Position numbers and translations under genes: made by a program. The notes below the pieces were generated by a model. That model was given only the letters and a program-made list of their open reading frames with translations, made no database searches and was not told the DNA's origin. Positions 1 to 5,818 of a stretch of 5,873 bases of DNA are shown one piece after another; position 1 is the first letter of the stretch, and each line of letters opens with the position of its first letter. This DNA is from an uncultured Moheibacter sp. Its GTDB lineage: Bacteria; Bacteroidota; Bacteroidia; Flavobacteriales; Weeksellaceae. The stretch is taken from positions 1-5,873 of the forward strand of contig CALLXZ010000140.1 in assembly GCA_937875605.1 (NCBI GenBank). Reading direction: 5' to 3'.

Positions 1-452
1 GAATTAAAATTGCGAAAGCATTTAACGACGCAATAGCCAAAGGCGAAATTGGAGCGGTTGTTTTAGGCAGAGATCATCACGATGTTTCAGGAACGGATTC
101 GCCTTTCCGTGAAACTTCCAACATATACGACGGTTCGAAATTTACGGCTGATATGGCGATTCACAATGTGATCGGCGATAGTTTCCGGGGTGCAACTTGG
201 GTTTCGATTCATAACGGCGGTGGTGTTGGCTGGGGTGAAGTAATCAATGGTGGATTTGGAATGTTATTGGATGGAACTTCAGACGCTGAAAGCCGATTGA
301 AATCAATGTTACATTGGGATGTAAATAATGGAATCGCACGCAGAAGCTGGGCAAGAAACGACGAAGCCATCTTTGCCATCAAACGTGCAATGGAAGCCGA
401 ACCATTGTTAAAAGTTACATTGCCGAATTTGGTGGATGAAGATTTATTGTAA
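1..452 (+). CDS. hutU: Urocanate hydratase (urocanase), C-terminal part, 5' end outside window
   Basis: Urocanase is a cytosolic, NAD+-dependent enzyme that adds water to urocanate to give imidazolonepropionate, the second step of histidine degradation. The frame is open from the left edge, with the first whole codon at base 3, and 149 residues are visible before TAA at 450-452. The ATG at 153 is an internal methionine, because clear urocanase sequence precedes it. Visible family motifs are GRDHHD (codons from base 66), SPFRETSN, and GATWVSIHNGGGVGWGE (GGGVGW at 216-233). They match the RDHLD, SPNRET and GATWVSLHHGGGVG segments of classical urocanases as I recall them. The ending NLVDEDLL is intact, so there is no 3' truncation. 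The full protein should be several hundred residues longer upstream. No hutH, hutI or hutG follows, so any hut operon partners lie to the left. Identification is firm; regulation cannot be judged because the promoter is off-window. Confidence 0.96.
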   Translation, partial: IKIAKAFNDAIAKGEIGAVVLGRDHHDVSGTDSPFRETSNIYDGSKFTADMAIHNVIGDSFRGATWVSIHNGGGVGWGEVINGGFGMLLDGTSDAESRLKSMLHWDVNNGIARRSWARNDEAIFAIKRAMEAEPLLKVTLPNLVDEDLL

Positions 453-481
453 ATTCGCCGCCAAATTAAACAACTTAAAAA

Positions 482-988
482 ATGAAAAAACTAGCTATTG
501 CGCTATTGTTAGTTCCTGCATTGTCTTTTGCGCAAGTGGAAGAGACGCAGACGGGAAAAGTGGAACTGGGAACTAGCGGAAAGAATTTCTTTATCAAGGA
601 TGGAGAAGGCTATAAATTAGGTCAATATAAACAGGTATTTACCAATCAAGAAGCCATTAACCATATCAAAAAAGCAAGAACCAATAAGACTTTTGCTGAA
701 ATCATTACGTATACTGGAAGTTTTGGGATTGGATTTGGAATCGGAATGGCGCTTTCGGTGAAGGATAATGAATTATTTGAAGGACAGGTAAAACGAGATA
801 GAAATACAGGATGGGCAATCGCAGGAATCGGCGCAGGAGTTGCTTTGACAAGTATTCCTTTGTGGATGGGTTATTCAAAAAATATCCGAAAAGGAATTAA
901 AGTAGAAAATGGAACAAACGAAAATTCGGTTTCACAACTTAAGTTAAATGTGAACGGAAACGGAGTTGGAATGGCTTATCAGTTTTAA
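482..988 (+). CDS. Small exported envelope protein of unknown function
   Basis: I do not recognise this 168-residue protein. It starts with a clear Sec signal peptide: MKK, a hydrophobic core, then SFA before Q18, a likely signal peptidase I site. The mature part is basic and polar up to about residue 75. Two glycine-rich hydrophobic stretches follow, at about 76-92 (GSFGIGFGIGMALSV) and 111-130 (WAIAGIGAGVALTSIPLWMG), separated by a charged segment (KDNELFEGQVKRDRN). They could be a pair of membrane helices or an amphipathic hairpin. The C-terminus, LKLNVNGNGVGMAYQF, alternates like a beta-strand and ends in Phe, as many Bacteroidota outer-membrane proteins do, but the protein is small for a barrel. 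The start at 482 is supported by the signal peptide beginning exactly there and by the A-rich leader ACTTAAAAA. It lies 29 bp after hutU on the same strand with no terminator between, so read-through from hutU is possible, although nothing links it to histidine use. The coding call is strong; the function is unknown. Confidence 0.85.
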   Translation: MKKLAIALLLVPALSFAQVEETQTGKVELGTSGKNFFIKDGEGYKLGQYKQVFTNQEAINHIKKARTNKTFAEIITYTGSFGIGFGIGMALSVKDNELFEGQVKRDRNTGWAIAGIGAGVALTSIPLWMGYSKNIRKGIKVENGTNENSVSQLKLNVNGNGVGMAYQF

Positions 989-1024
989 ATAGATTTAAAA
1001 TAATTTGACAATTTTTAGATTCTA

Positions 1025-1055
1025 TTTGCAGGAAATAAAAATTCGTGTATATTTG
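1025..1055 (+). promoter_or_regulatory. Bacteroidota-type promoter of tRNA-Asp
   Basis: TTTG at 1025-1028 and TATATTTG at 1048-1055 are separated by 19 bp. This matches the Bacteroidota primary sigma factor consensus (TTTG, 19-21 bp, TAnnTTTG). The -7 element ends 17 bases before the first base of the tRNA, so transcription should start a few bases upstream of the mature 5' end. The tRNA-Phe promoter at the other end of the window has almost the same sequence. Confidence 0.85.
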
Positions 1056-1071
1056 CAGTCCAAAATTGACT

Positions 1072-1145
1072 GATCCGGTAGTTCAGTTGGTTAGAATACC
1101 TGCCTGTCACGCAGGTGGTCGCGGGTTCGAGTCCCGTCCGGATCG
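1072..1145 (+). tRNA. tRNA-Asp (anticodon GTC)
   Basis: The 74-nt gene folds into a complete cloverleaf. The acceptor stem GATCCGG (1072-1078) pairs fully with CCGGATC (1138-1144), and discriminator G is at 1145. The D-arm is GTTC/GAAT around AGTTGGTTA. The anticodon stem CCTGC/GCAGG encloses the loop CTGTCAC with anticodon GTC at 1106-1108, which reads both Asp codons. The T-arm is GCGGG-TTCGAGT-CCCGT. Discriminator G and anticodon GTC are known aspartate identity elements. The 3' CCA is not encoded (CAC follows), so a CCA-adding enzyme must complete it. The gene stands alone between its own promoter and terminator. Confidence 0.98.
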
Positions 1146-1148
1146 CAC

Positions 1149-1178
1149 AAAGCACTTCAGAAATGAGGTGCTTTTTTT
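1149..1178 (+). terminator. Intrinsic terminator of tRNA-Asp
   Basis: AAAGCACTTC (1149-1158) pairs with GAGGTGCTTT (1165-1174) with one T-G wobble, around the six-base loop AGAAAT. The T run covers 1172-1178. It begins 4 bases after the tRNA and closes the single-gene transcription unit. On the plus strand this is a textbook rho-independent terminator. Confidence 0.92.
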
Positions 1179-1339
1179 GTGTCTAATTTTTCGGAATAAT
1201 TATTCAAACGAATGAATATTATCTAGGTGAAACATGATAAGAATTTATCTTAATCCGTATATACTAAAAAAACAGGTACGTTTTATAAATCAATTCATTG
1301 AACACGAAATTGTTTAAATAAATCTTCACTATATCCCAT

Positions 1340-1367
1340 AAAAAAACCGGAGCTAAACTCCGGTTTT
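1340..1367 (-). terminator. Intrinsic terminator of the minus-strand ppiD transcript
   Basis: Read on the minus strand, AAAACCGGAG, loop TTTAG and CTCCGGTTTT form a perfect 10-bp stem. The T run reaches seven bases at 1346-1340. It lies 22-49 bases past the ppiD stop codon. The A-run on the other side means the hairpin could also stop plus-strand read-through, although the T tract there is only four bases (1364-1367). Together with the tRNA-Asp terminator it insulates the two converging units. Confidence 0.92.
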
Positions 1368-1388
1368 CGTATATTTTTTATAATGATA

Positions 1389-3569
1389 TTACATCTGTTG
1401 TCTGTCTAATTTTTCCATTCGTGTGTCTTTGATATCCGCAGACATGATGATGGAAGGAATCAATTGTTGTGATATTTTTTGTTTGGCTTGTTGGTTAATC
1501 TGATCAATTAAGAAAGTGGCATCTTCCACTTTTGGAGCTTCCGCTCTCGATTTTAGATTGATCACATATACACCTGCATTTCCTGCAATGGCTTTGGAAA
1601 CAGTTCCCGGCTTCATTCCAAATGCAGCACCTGCTACTTTTGGTTCTGCGCCTTTCCCTGCAATTTGAGCAGAACCAAATGTGATAGATGAATTGGCTTT
1701 TGCAGCTCCGAAATTGGAAACAAATGCATCTAAGCTTGGAGTAGCGCCTATTTTATCGTCAATCATTTTTGCTAATTTCTGGTGAGCAAGAATTGGTTCT
1801 ACCTCTTTACGTACCGATTTAGCGGAGGCCAGTCCTTTGGAAGACTTAGAAGAAACAAATACGATGATTTGGTCTTCGTTTGCCGTAGTGAAAAGATTAG
1901 AGCTTCCGGCTTTAGCGTCCTTGCTGAATGCCCATCTTAAAATATCGTTGTCTTTATCATTGCTAAATCCTGTACTTGGATCCACCAAAGGTTGAGGATA
2001 ATAACGAGGGATGCTCTCTGCGGTGTTATAATTAAATCCTTTCTTCTGTGCAAGATTTGCAAACTCATTCAACGACTTTCCTTGTACTTCTTGTGCAAAC
2101 GTACGAGCGTCTGAGAAATTTTTATCAGAAGTTCCCTGAGATGGCTTTATTTCTTTTATAATGTTTGCATACTGATATCCGGTTGTATTTTTTACACCGT
2201 CGATTTTGATGATATGATAACCAAATCTTGACTCTGTCAAACCAATTTTTCCTGTACCATTAGAAGTCAAGAATTGTAAATATTCGGGAGCGATGTTTTG
2301 TGAAGTTCTGCTTGTCCATCCGATGTTTCCGTTTTTTATTTTAGAACCGGGATCTTCTGAATACTGGTTTACTAATTCTGTGAAATTACCCACATTTGCT
2401 TTCGCTAAAATGCTGTCTGCTAAAACTTTTGCTTCGTCACGAGTTCTCGTAACCGATTCGTTTCCGGTTCCTTTATATGTAATTAGAATATGACTGGAGT
2501 TGATAGAATCAGCGATTTCTTTTGAGCGTGAGATTTTTACCAATTGGTAAGCATTCCCTGTTTTAAAGGGTCCGCCTATTTGTCCTACTGTTCCATTCAT
2601 CAAAAAGCTCACATAATCTTCAGGCAATTGCGAAGAATATTGCTCAAGTTCTTTTTTGGTGATGTATTGTGCCATGAAAGGACGTTCTGAATATTTGGAA
2701 ACGTAAATGGAATCATTAGCAGCTGATCCAAATGAAGGAATCGTATCGGTGATATTGTTTACTTTATCGACTGAAATACTTCCGTTCTGGAATTTTTTGA
2801 TTTCGTTTAAAACAATTTGTTCGTCTTCAGCAGAAGGTTGAGCAGCGAAATAGACATAACTCAAATCCACCATTGCATCGTTTTCATAAAACTTAGGATA
2901 TTTTTTGATGTATGCCGTGATTTCATCGTCCGTTACTTCCACTTTGTATTTCTTCATCAAGTCATCATAAGAAGCAAATGCATAATCAATCGTTGCGTTC
3001 TGGATGTTTCCAACTTGCTGAAATTCTGCTTCTTTCGAAGTTGTTGCAACTCCCATAGAGATCAAATCCATGTATTTCTGACGAAGCAAATTAGGTTTTG
3101 CGTCTTCAAACATCATGATAAAATTCTGGTAAGCTTGTGCAGTTCCCTGAACACCTTGCTCAGCTTGGGATTTTAATCGTCCAACCTCAGTTTTCAATTC
3201 AGAAGCATCTGCCATGCCGTATTGTTTTGCCATAAATCCCCAAACTTCATCATCGCTAACTTCTAAACCGGCTTTTTCTGCCTGAGTTCTGATGATTTTT
3301 TCGGAAATCAATTTGTTCCAAACCTGTTGTGAAACTTGGTTTTGGGACATATTTTGATTGGAAGCCATGTTGGATTGGGCATTGATGAATTCAGCGACGG
3401 AAATGGATTCGCCATTTATGCTTCCCACTTCGTTTGGATCTCCCGTAAACATACGTTTTACGACAGAGTTTTCACTGAATAAATCCCCGGCTACAAATGC
3501 TAACATTGCCACCCCGATTACAACGACCAATAACCAAGTCTGCTTACGGATATCTCCTAAAATTGCCAT
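1389..3569 (-). CDS. ppiD: Membrane-anchored peptidyl-prolyl isomerase, PpiD/SurA type
   Basis: A 726-residue periplasmic foldase of the parvulin (PpiC) class. Family members isomerise X-Pro bonds and chaperone envelope proteins leaving the Sec translocon. After MAILGDIRKQ a single transmembrane helix (about 12-29, WLLVVVIGVAMLAFVAG) anchors it in the inner membrane, with the rest periplasmic. Residues about 45-200 form a SurA_N-like helical chaperone region (NGESISVAEF near 52-61, then predicted helices). A full parvulin domain spans about 355-457: SSHILI with His360, YSEDPGSK at 403-410, NGNIGW at 413-418, and FGYHIIKI with His452. The paired histidines fit an active fold. Three further parvulin-like segments lack this signature (see findings). 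The start at 3569 gives the short cytoplasmic N-terminus typical of PpiD and follows an A-rich leader (ACACAAGATA). It is last in the minus-strand cluster, 189 bp after lptC. I use the E. coli name by architecture; strict orthology is inferred, and SurA-type peptidylprolyl isomerase is an equally fair label. Confidence 0.93.
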   Translation of the reverse strand: MAILGDIRKQTWLLVVVIGVAMLAFVAGDLFSENSVVKRMFTGDPNEVGSINGESISVAEFINAQSNMASNQNMSQNQVSQQVWNKLISEKIIRTQAEKAGLEVSDDEVWGFMAKQYGMADASELKTEVGRLKSQAEQGVQGTAQAYQNFIMMFEDAKPNLLRQKYMDLISMGVATTSKEAEFQQVGNIQNATIDYAFASYDDLMKKYKVEVTDDEITAYIKKYPKFYENDAMVDLSYVYFAAQPSAEDEQIVLNEIKKFQNGSISVDKVNNITDTIPSFGSAANDSIYVSKYSERPFMAQYITKKELEQYSSQLPEDYVSFLMNGTVGQIGGPFKTGNAYQLVKISRSKEIADSINSSHILITYKGTGNESVTRTRDEAKVLADSILAKANVGNFTELVNQYSEDPGSKIKNGNIGWTSRTSQNIAPEYLQFLTSNGTGKIGLTESRFGYHIIKIDGVKNTTGYQYANIIKEIKPSQGTSDKNFSDARTFAQEVQGKSLNEFANLAQKKGFNYNTAESIPRYYPQPLVDPSTGFSNDKDNDILRWAFSKDAKAGSSNLFTTANEDQIIVFVSSKSSKGLASAKSVRKEVEPILAHQKLAKMIDDKIGATPSLDAFVSNFGAAKANSSITFGSAQIAGKGAEPKVAGAAFGMKPGTVSKAIAGNAGVYVINLKSRAEAPKVEDATFLIDQINQQAKQKISQQLIPSIIMSADIKDTRMEKLDRQQM

Positions 3570-3603
3570 TATCTTGTGTCTTAAAAATTAAATTTTTGGT
3601 TGG

Positions 3604-3611
3604 CGAAATTA
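3604..3611 (-). promoter_or_regulatory. Possible weak -7 element for ppiD
   Basis: On the minus strand TAATTTCG resembles the TAnnTTTG -7 element with one mismatch and lies about 35 bases before the ppiD start codon. No TTTG is found 18-21 bp upstream, so the match is partial in an AT-rich region where chance hits are frequent. If real, ppiD can be transcribed apart from lptC. If not, it depends on read-through across the 189-bp gap, in which I see no GC-rich terminator. Confidence 0.35.
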
Positions 3612-3758
3612 CAATAATTAAATCAATTTGAAAATTAGAAACCCATAAATTTTGAAAATGAATGGATTAAAGACTAATTTTTTCAAAGAATCATTTATTT
3701 TTTAAACCAATTGAAAGTAGAAAGACAAATTTGCGACATATTCTTTCAAACAAAAAAA

Positions 3759-4340
3759 TTAGAGTTTTTCGCCTTCGTAAAGTTTCATTCCCTGATTATT
3801 GAACAGCATATATTCGGTCAAATCATCTTTGGCTTCCAAACCATTATTGGCTTGAAGTGAATCGCCTGTTTTGGTGATGATGTAAACGGTGTCTTGTGTG
3901 AAGATTTGGCGTTTATTTTTGTTCCAGAAAAGTTTTTGGGTTTTCAGAGTATCTCCTTTTTCGCTGATGACCAAAACGTTACCGCGCCCTTCGTACCAAC
4001 CTTTCATCTCGTTCATCACGGCCCAGTTGGCGCGTAAAAATCCCGGGGAATCGATGTTTTTGTTGTAATAATTCATTTCCAATCCTTTTGGAAATTTGGT
4101 ATAAGGTGTATCAATCATGGCATATTCCTCGATCAAAGGCGAACGTAAGTTGATCTTTAAAAAACCCGAATCTTTGAAAACAACGTTGGCGTTGATGAGT
4201 GTACGACTTGGGAAGTCTTTTTTACGTTTGGATAAATCCACATCTTCTACTTGTGTACATGCTATAACGAATGTCACAAGGTAAATCGGCAGCAATCTCT
4301 TGCGTAAGAAATTCCGGGTTATGAAGAGAGAAACCGCCAT
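3759..4340 (-). CDS. lptC: LPS export ABC transporter periplasmic protein LptC
   Basis: LptC is the inner-membrane-anchored bridge protein that takes lipopolysaccharide from the LptB2FG transporter and passes it to the periplasmic LptA-like conduit. The 193-residue length is typical. A basic start (ITRNFLRKRLL) precedes one hydrophobic segment (about 17-27) ending at Cys28 (VIAC). The periplasmic part is rich in beta-strand, as expected of the LptC/OstA fold: NANVVFKDSGFLKINLRSP (50-68), the strand around AMIDTPYTKFPKGLEM, then GNVLVISEKGDTLKTQKLFW and GDSLQANNGLEAKDDLTEY. The repeated GDTL/GDSL pattern (about 129-132 and 159-162) is typical of this family. The start at 4340 begins 9 bp after the stop of the upstream barrel gene with no clear ribosome binding site, so translation is probably coupled. 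No other in-frame ATG lies before residue 74, which would lose the anchor. Cys28 may be a lipidation site or just the end of the helix. Family assignment rests on length, topology and pattern. Confidence 0.85.
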   Translation of the reverse strand: MAVSLFITRNFLRKRLLPIYLVTFVIACTQVEDVDLSKRKKDFPSRTLINANVVFKDSGFLKINLRSPLIEEYAMIDTPYTKFPKGLEMNYYNKNIDSPGFLRANWAVMNEMKGWYEGRGNVLVISEKGDTLKTQKLFWNKNKRQIFTQDTVYIITKTGDSLQANNGLEAKDDLTEYMLFNNQGMKLYEGEKL

Positions 4341-4349
4341 GGTAAAAGA

Positions 4350-5618
4350 TTAGTCGATCACTCGTTTTCTAAACCAAATGTCATTTAGTGTAAATCCGAT
4401 TTTCAGATTGGCGTAATTCTCACGAATGACCATGGAATTTGCTTTTCCCAATTGTCCTAATTCCACTGCCAGATTCAGCATGGAAGCATCACGGTCTTTC
4501 CCAACAGGAAAGCCGAAACCAACGGTCATTCCGTATTTTTTAATTCCGACGTCTCCAAACTGAAGAGGTGTTGCTTCATAAAATCCACCTAAACGATAGG
4601 TAACTCGGTTAAAATAGCTTTTATAACTGTTAAAGTCCGGAATCCAATATCCACCTGCTGAAACCCGGAATCGGGTATCGATGTTAGAATTATCATCTTC
4701 ATCCAATTGGTAAGCACCCCAATCTCCCCAGTCCAATTGCGCTCCGATCATCCAATGAAGATCTTTGCGGTAGGAAGCTCCTAAGGAAACCATTTGTGGC
4801 AATTTCATGTCACCATATATTTTGTGGTACTGAATGGTGTCAATGTTTTGAGGAACATTCTCCATCAGCATATACGTTCTTGTCATGTCCTCAATCTTAG
4901 CATTTACATTTGCGCCGAGCGTATAGGTTCCTCCAATGTCAAAACGTTTGTTGGTTCCTACTTTTTGGGAATAATGTGCTCCTGCGGTAAACTGAAATCC
5001 GCTCAGTCTTGCCTGATAGGAATAATCGGTAGAAAGCGCTAATCCTTGTGTTGTGATGATCTGTGTACGATCAAGGTCGCCAAATAAATAATTAGCACGA
5101 AGACCCACAGATAATTCCGGTGAAACATTATAAGCACCCATTACATGAAAGGAATTGATTCCGCCACTTCCTTTATAATCATTTCGGAAACGAACTTCAT
5201 CATTTTCAGTGATCGTTGCTAAATCATATCCGATAGAAGAATAAGGCTGAAAACCAAATCCGGCTCTTGCTTTTGATCCTACCGGAAAAGCAAGGGAAAC
5301 ATTTGAAATATAAGTTGTACTTTTTTTAGATACTGCAGAGCCGTCGTCGAATTGACTTAATTGTGTATTAACTCCAAATTCGAAAGAAGTAACATTCAAA
5401 TCTCTATTGGCAGCGGGATTAAAAAAATTAGCACTTGCATTATAAGGATTGGTGGAAAAAACGGAGAGTCCACCCATGGCAGCTTGTTCGATATTGTTAT
5501 CAAAAAGAAGATTTCCGACACCAAATGAAGAATAAGGAGAAGTGGAAGTACTTTGGGCATTTACACTCAACCCCATTCCCACAAAGCCTACAACGGCTAA
5601 AACGCTTTTAATTTTCAT
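4350..5618 (-). CDS. Outer-membrane beta-barrel protein, FadL-like Bacteroidota family
   Basis: A 422-residue outer-membrane protein. A signal peptide (MKIKSVLAVVGFVGMG...VNA, cut before Q22) is followed by SPYSSFGVGNLLF and AAMGGLSV, close to the SPYSRFGxGD and AMGG motifs I associate with a widespread Bacteroidota barrel family often labelled outer membrane or fatty-acid-transport-like protein. From about residue 75 the chain alternates polar and aromatic residues with glycine turns, as barrel strands do (NVSLAFPVGSKARAGFGFQP, GYWIPDF, YGMTVGFGFPVG). The last strand, NLKIGFTLNDIWF (404-416), is followed by the short basic tail RKRVID, so the terminal aromatic is slightly internal. The ligand is unknown; FadL-like uptake of hydrophobic compounds is only family inference. 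The start at 5618 is fixed by the signal peptide and lies 25 bp after a good promoter. It is first in the unit with lptC (9-bp gap), which suggests co-expression with LPS export. No truncation or frameshift is visible. Confidence 0.88.
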   Translation of the reverse strand: MKIKSVLAVVGFVGMGLSVNAQSTSTSPYSSFGVGNLLFDNNIEQAAMGGLSVFSTNPYNASANFFNPAANRDLNVTSFEFGVNTQLSQFDDGSAVSKKSTTYISNVSLAFPVGSKARAGFGFQPYSSIGYDLATITENDEVRFRNDYKGSGGINSFHVMGAYNVSPELSVGLRANYLFGDLDRTQIITTQGLALSTDYSYQARLSGFQFTAGAHYSQKVGTNKRFDIGGTYTLGANVNAKIEDMTRTYMLMENVPQNIDTIQYHKIYGDMKLPQMVSLGASYRKDLHWMIGAQLDWGDWGAYQLDEDDNSNIDTRFRVSAGGYWIPDFNSYKSYFNRVTYRLGGFYEATPLQFGDVGIKKYGMTVGFGFPVGKDRDASMLNLAVELGQLGKANSMVIRENYANLKIGFTLNDIWFRKRVID

Positions 5619-5643
5619 GCGTATTTTCTATAATTTCAAGTTG

Positions 5644-5674
5644 CAAATATGATGATTAGATTGGAAACTGCAAA
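5644..5674 (-). promoter_or_regulatory. Promoter of the barrel gene-lptC operon
   Basis: Read on the minus strand, TTTG (plus 5671-5674) and CATATTTG (plus 5644-5651) are separated by 19 bp. This differs from TTTG-N19-TAnnTTTG only at the first base of the -7 element. The ATG at 5618 is 25 bp after the -7 element, leaving a short 5' leader of about 15-20 bases. It is divergent from the tRNA-Phe promoter about 100 bp away. Confidence 0.75.
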
Positions 5675-5772
5675 AAAGGGTTTGGGAATTGCTTGTTAAT
5701 GAACTATTAAAGTTTGTTAAGGGATTATACACAATATGGATTTAAAAGAAATTAAGGTTTATAAAAATATTT

Positions 5773-5802
5773 TTTGGGTATTTAAGAAAATGTATATATT
5801 TG
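5773..5802 (+). promoter_or_regulatory. Bacteroidota-type promoter of tRNA-Phe
   Basis: TTTG at 5773-5776 and TATATTTG at 5795-5802 are separated by 18 bp. The -7 element ends 17 bases before the first tRNA base, exactly as at tRNA-Asp, and the following GCAGTCCCAAA nearly repeats the initiation region of that gene. The -7 match is perfect; the spacer is one base shorter than usual. Confidence 0.82.
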
Positions 5803-5818
5803 CAGTCCCAAATGAGTA

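Noticed and set aside
153..452. A 99-residue protein starting at ATG 153
   Set aside because: The same frame is open to the left edge and encodes clear urocanase sequence before the ATG, so this is the C-terminal part of hutU.
983..1000. AT-only palindrome TTTTAAAT-AG-ATTTAAAA at the stop of the small envelope protein gene
   Set aside because: It has no G-C pairs and no following T run, so it is not a convincing terminator; such palindromes are common in AT-rich DNA.
1072..1145. tRNA-Asp as an attachment site for an integrated element
   Set aside because: No integrase gene and no repeated copy of the tRNA 3' end is found in the window; ordinary genes flank it.
2293..3591. Open plus-strand frames at 2293-2493, 2817-3176 and 3358-3591
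   Set aside because: They lie antisense to ppiD, have no plausible start context, and give Cys/Phe/Ser/Ile-rich translations typical of shadow frames of a real gene.
4794..5042. Open plus-strand frame inside the barrel gene
   Set aside because: It is antisense to a well-supported outer-membrane protein gene, and its translation shows no domain or signal peptide.
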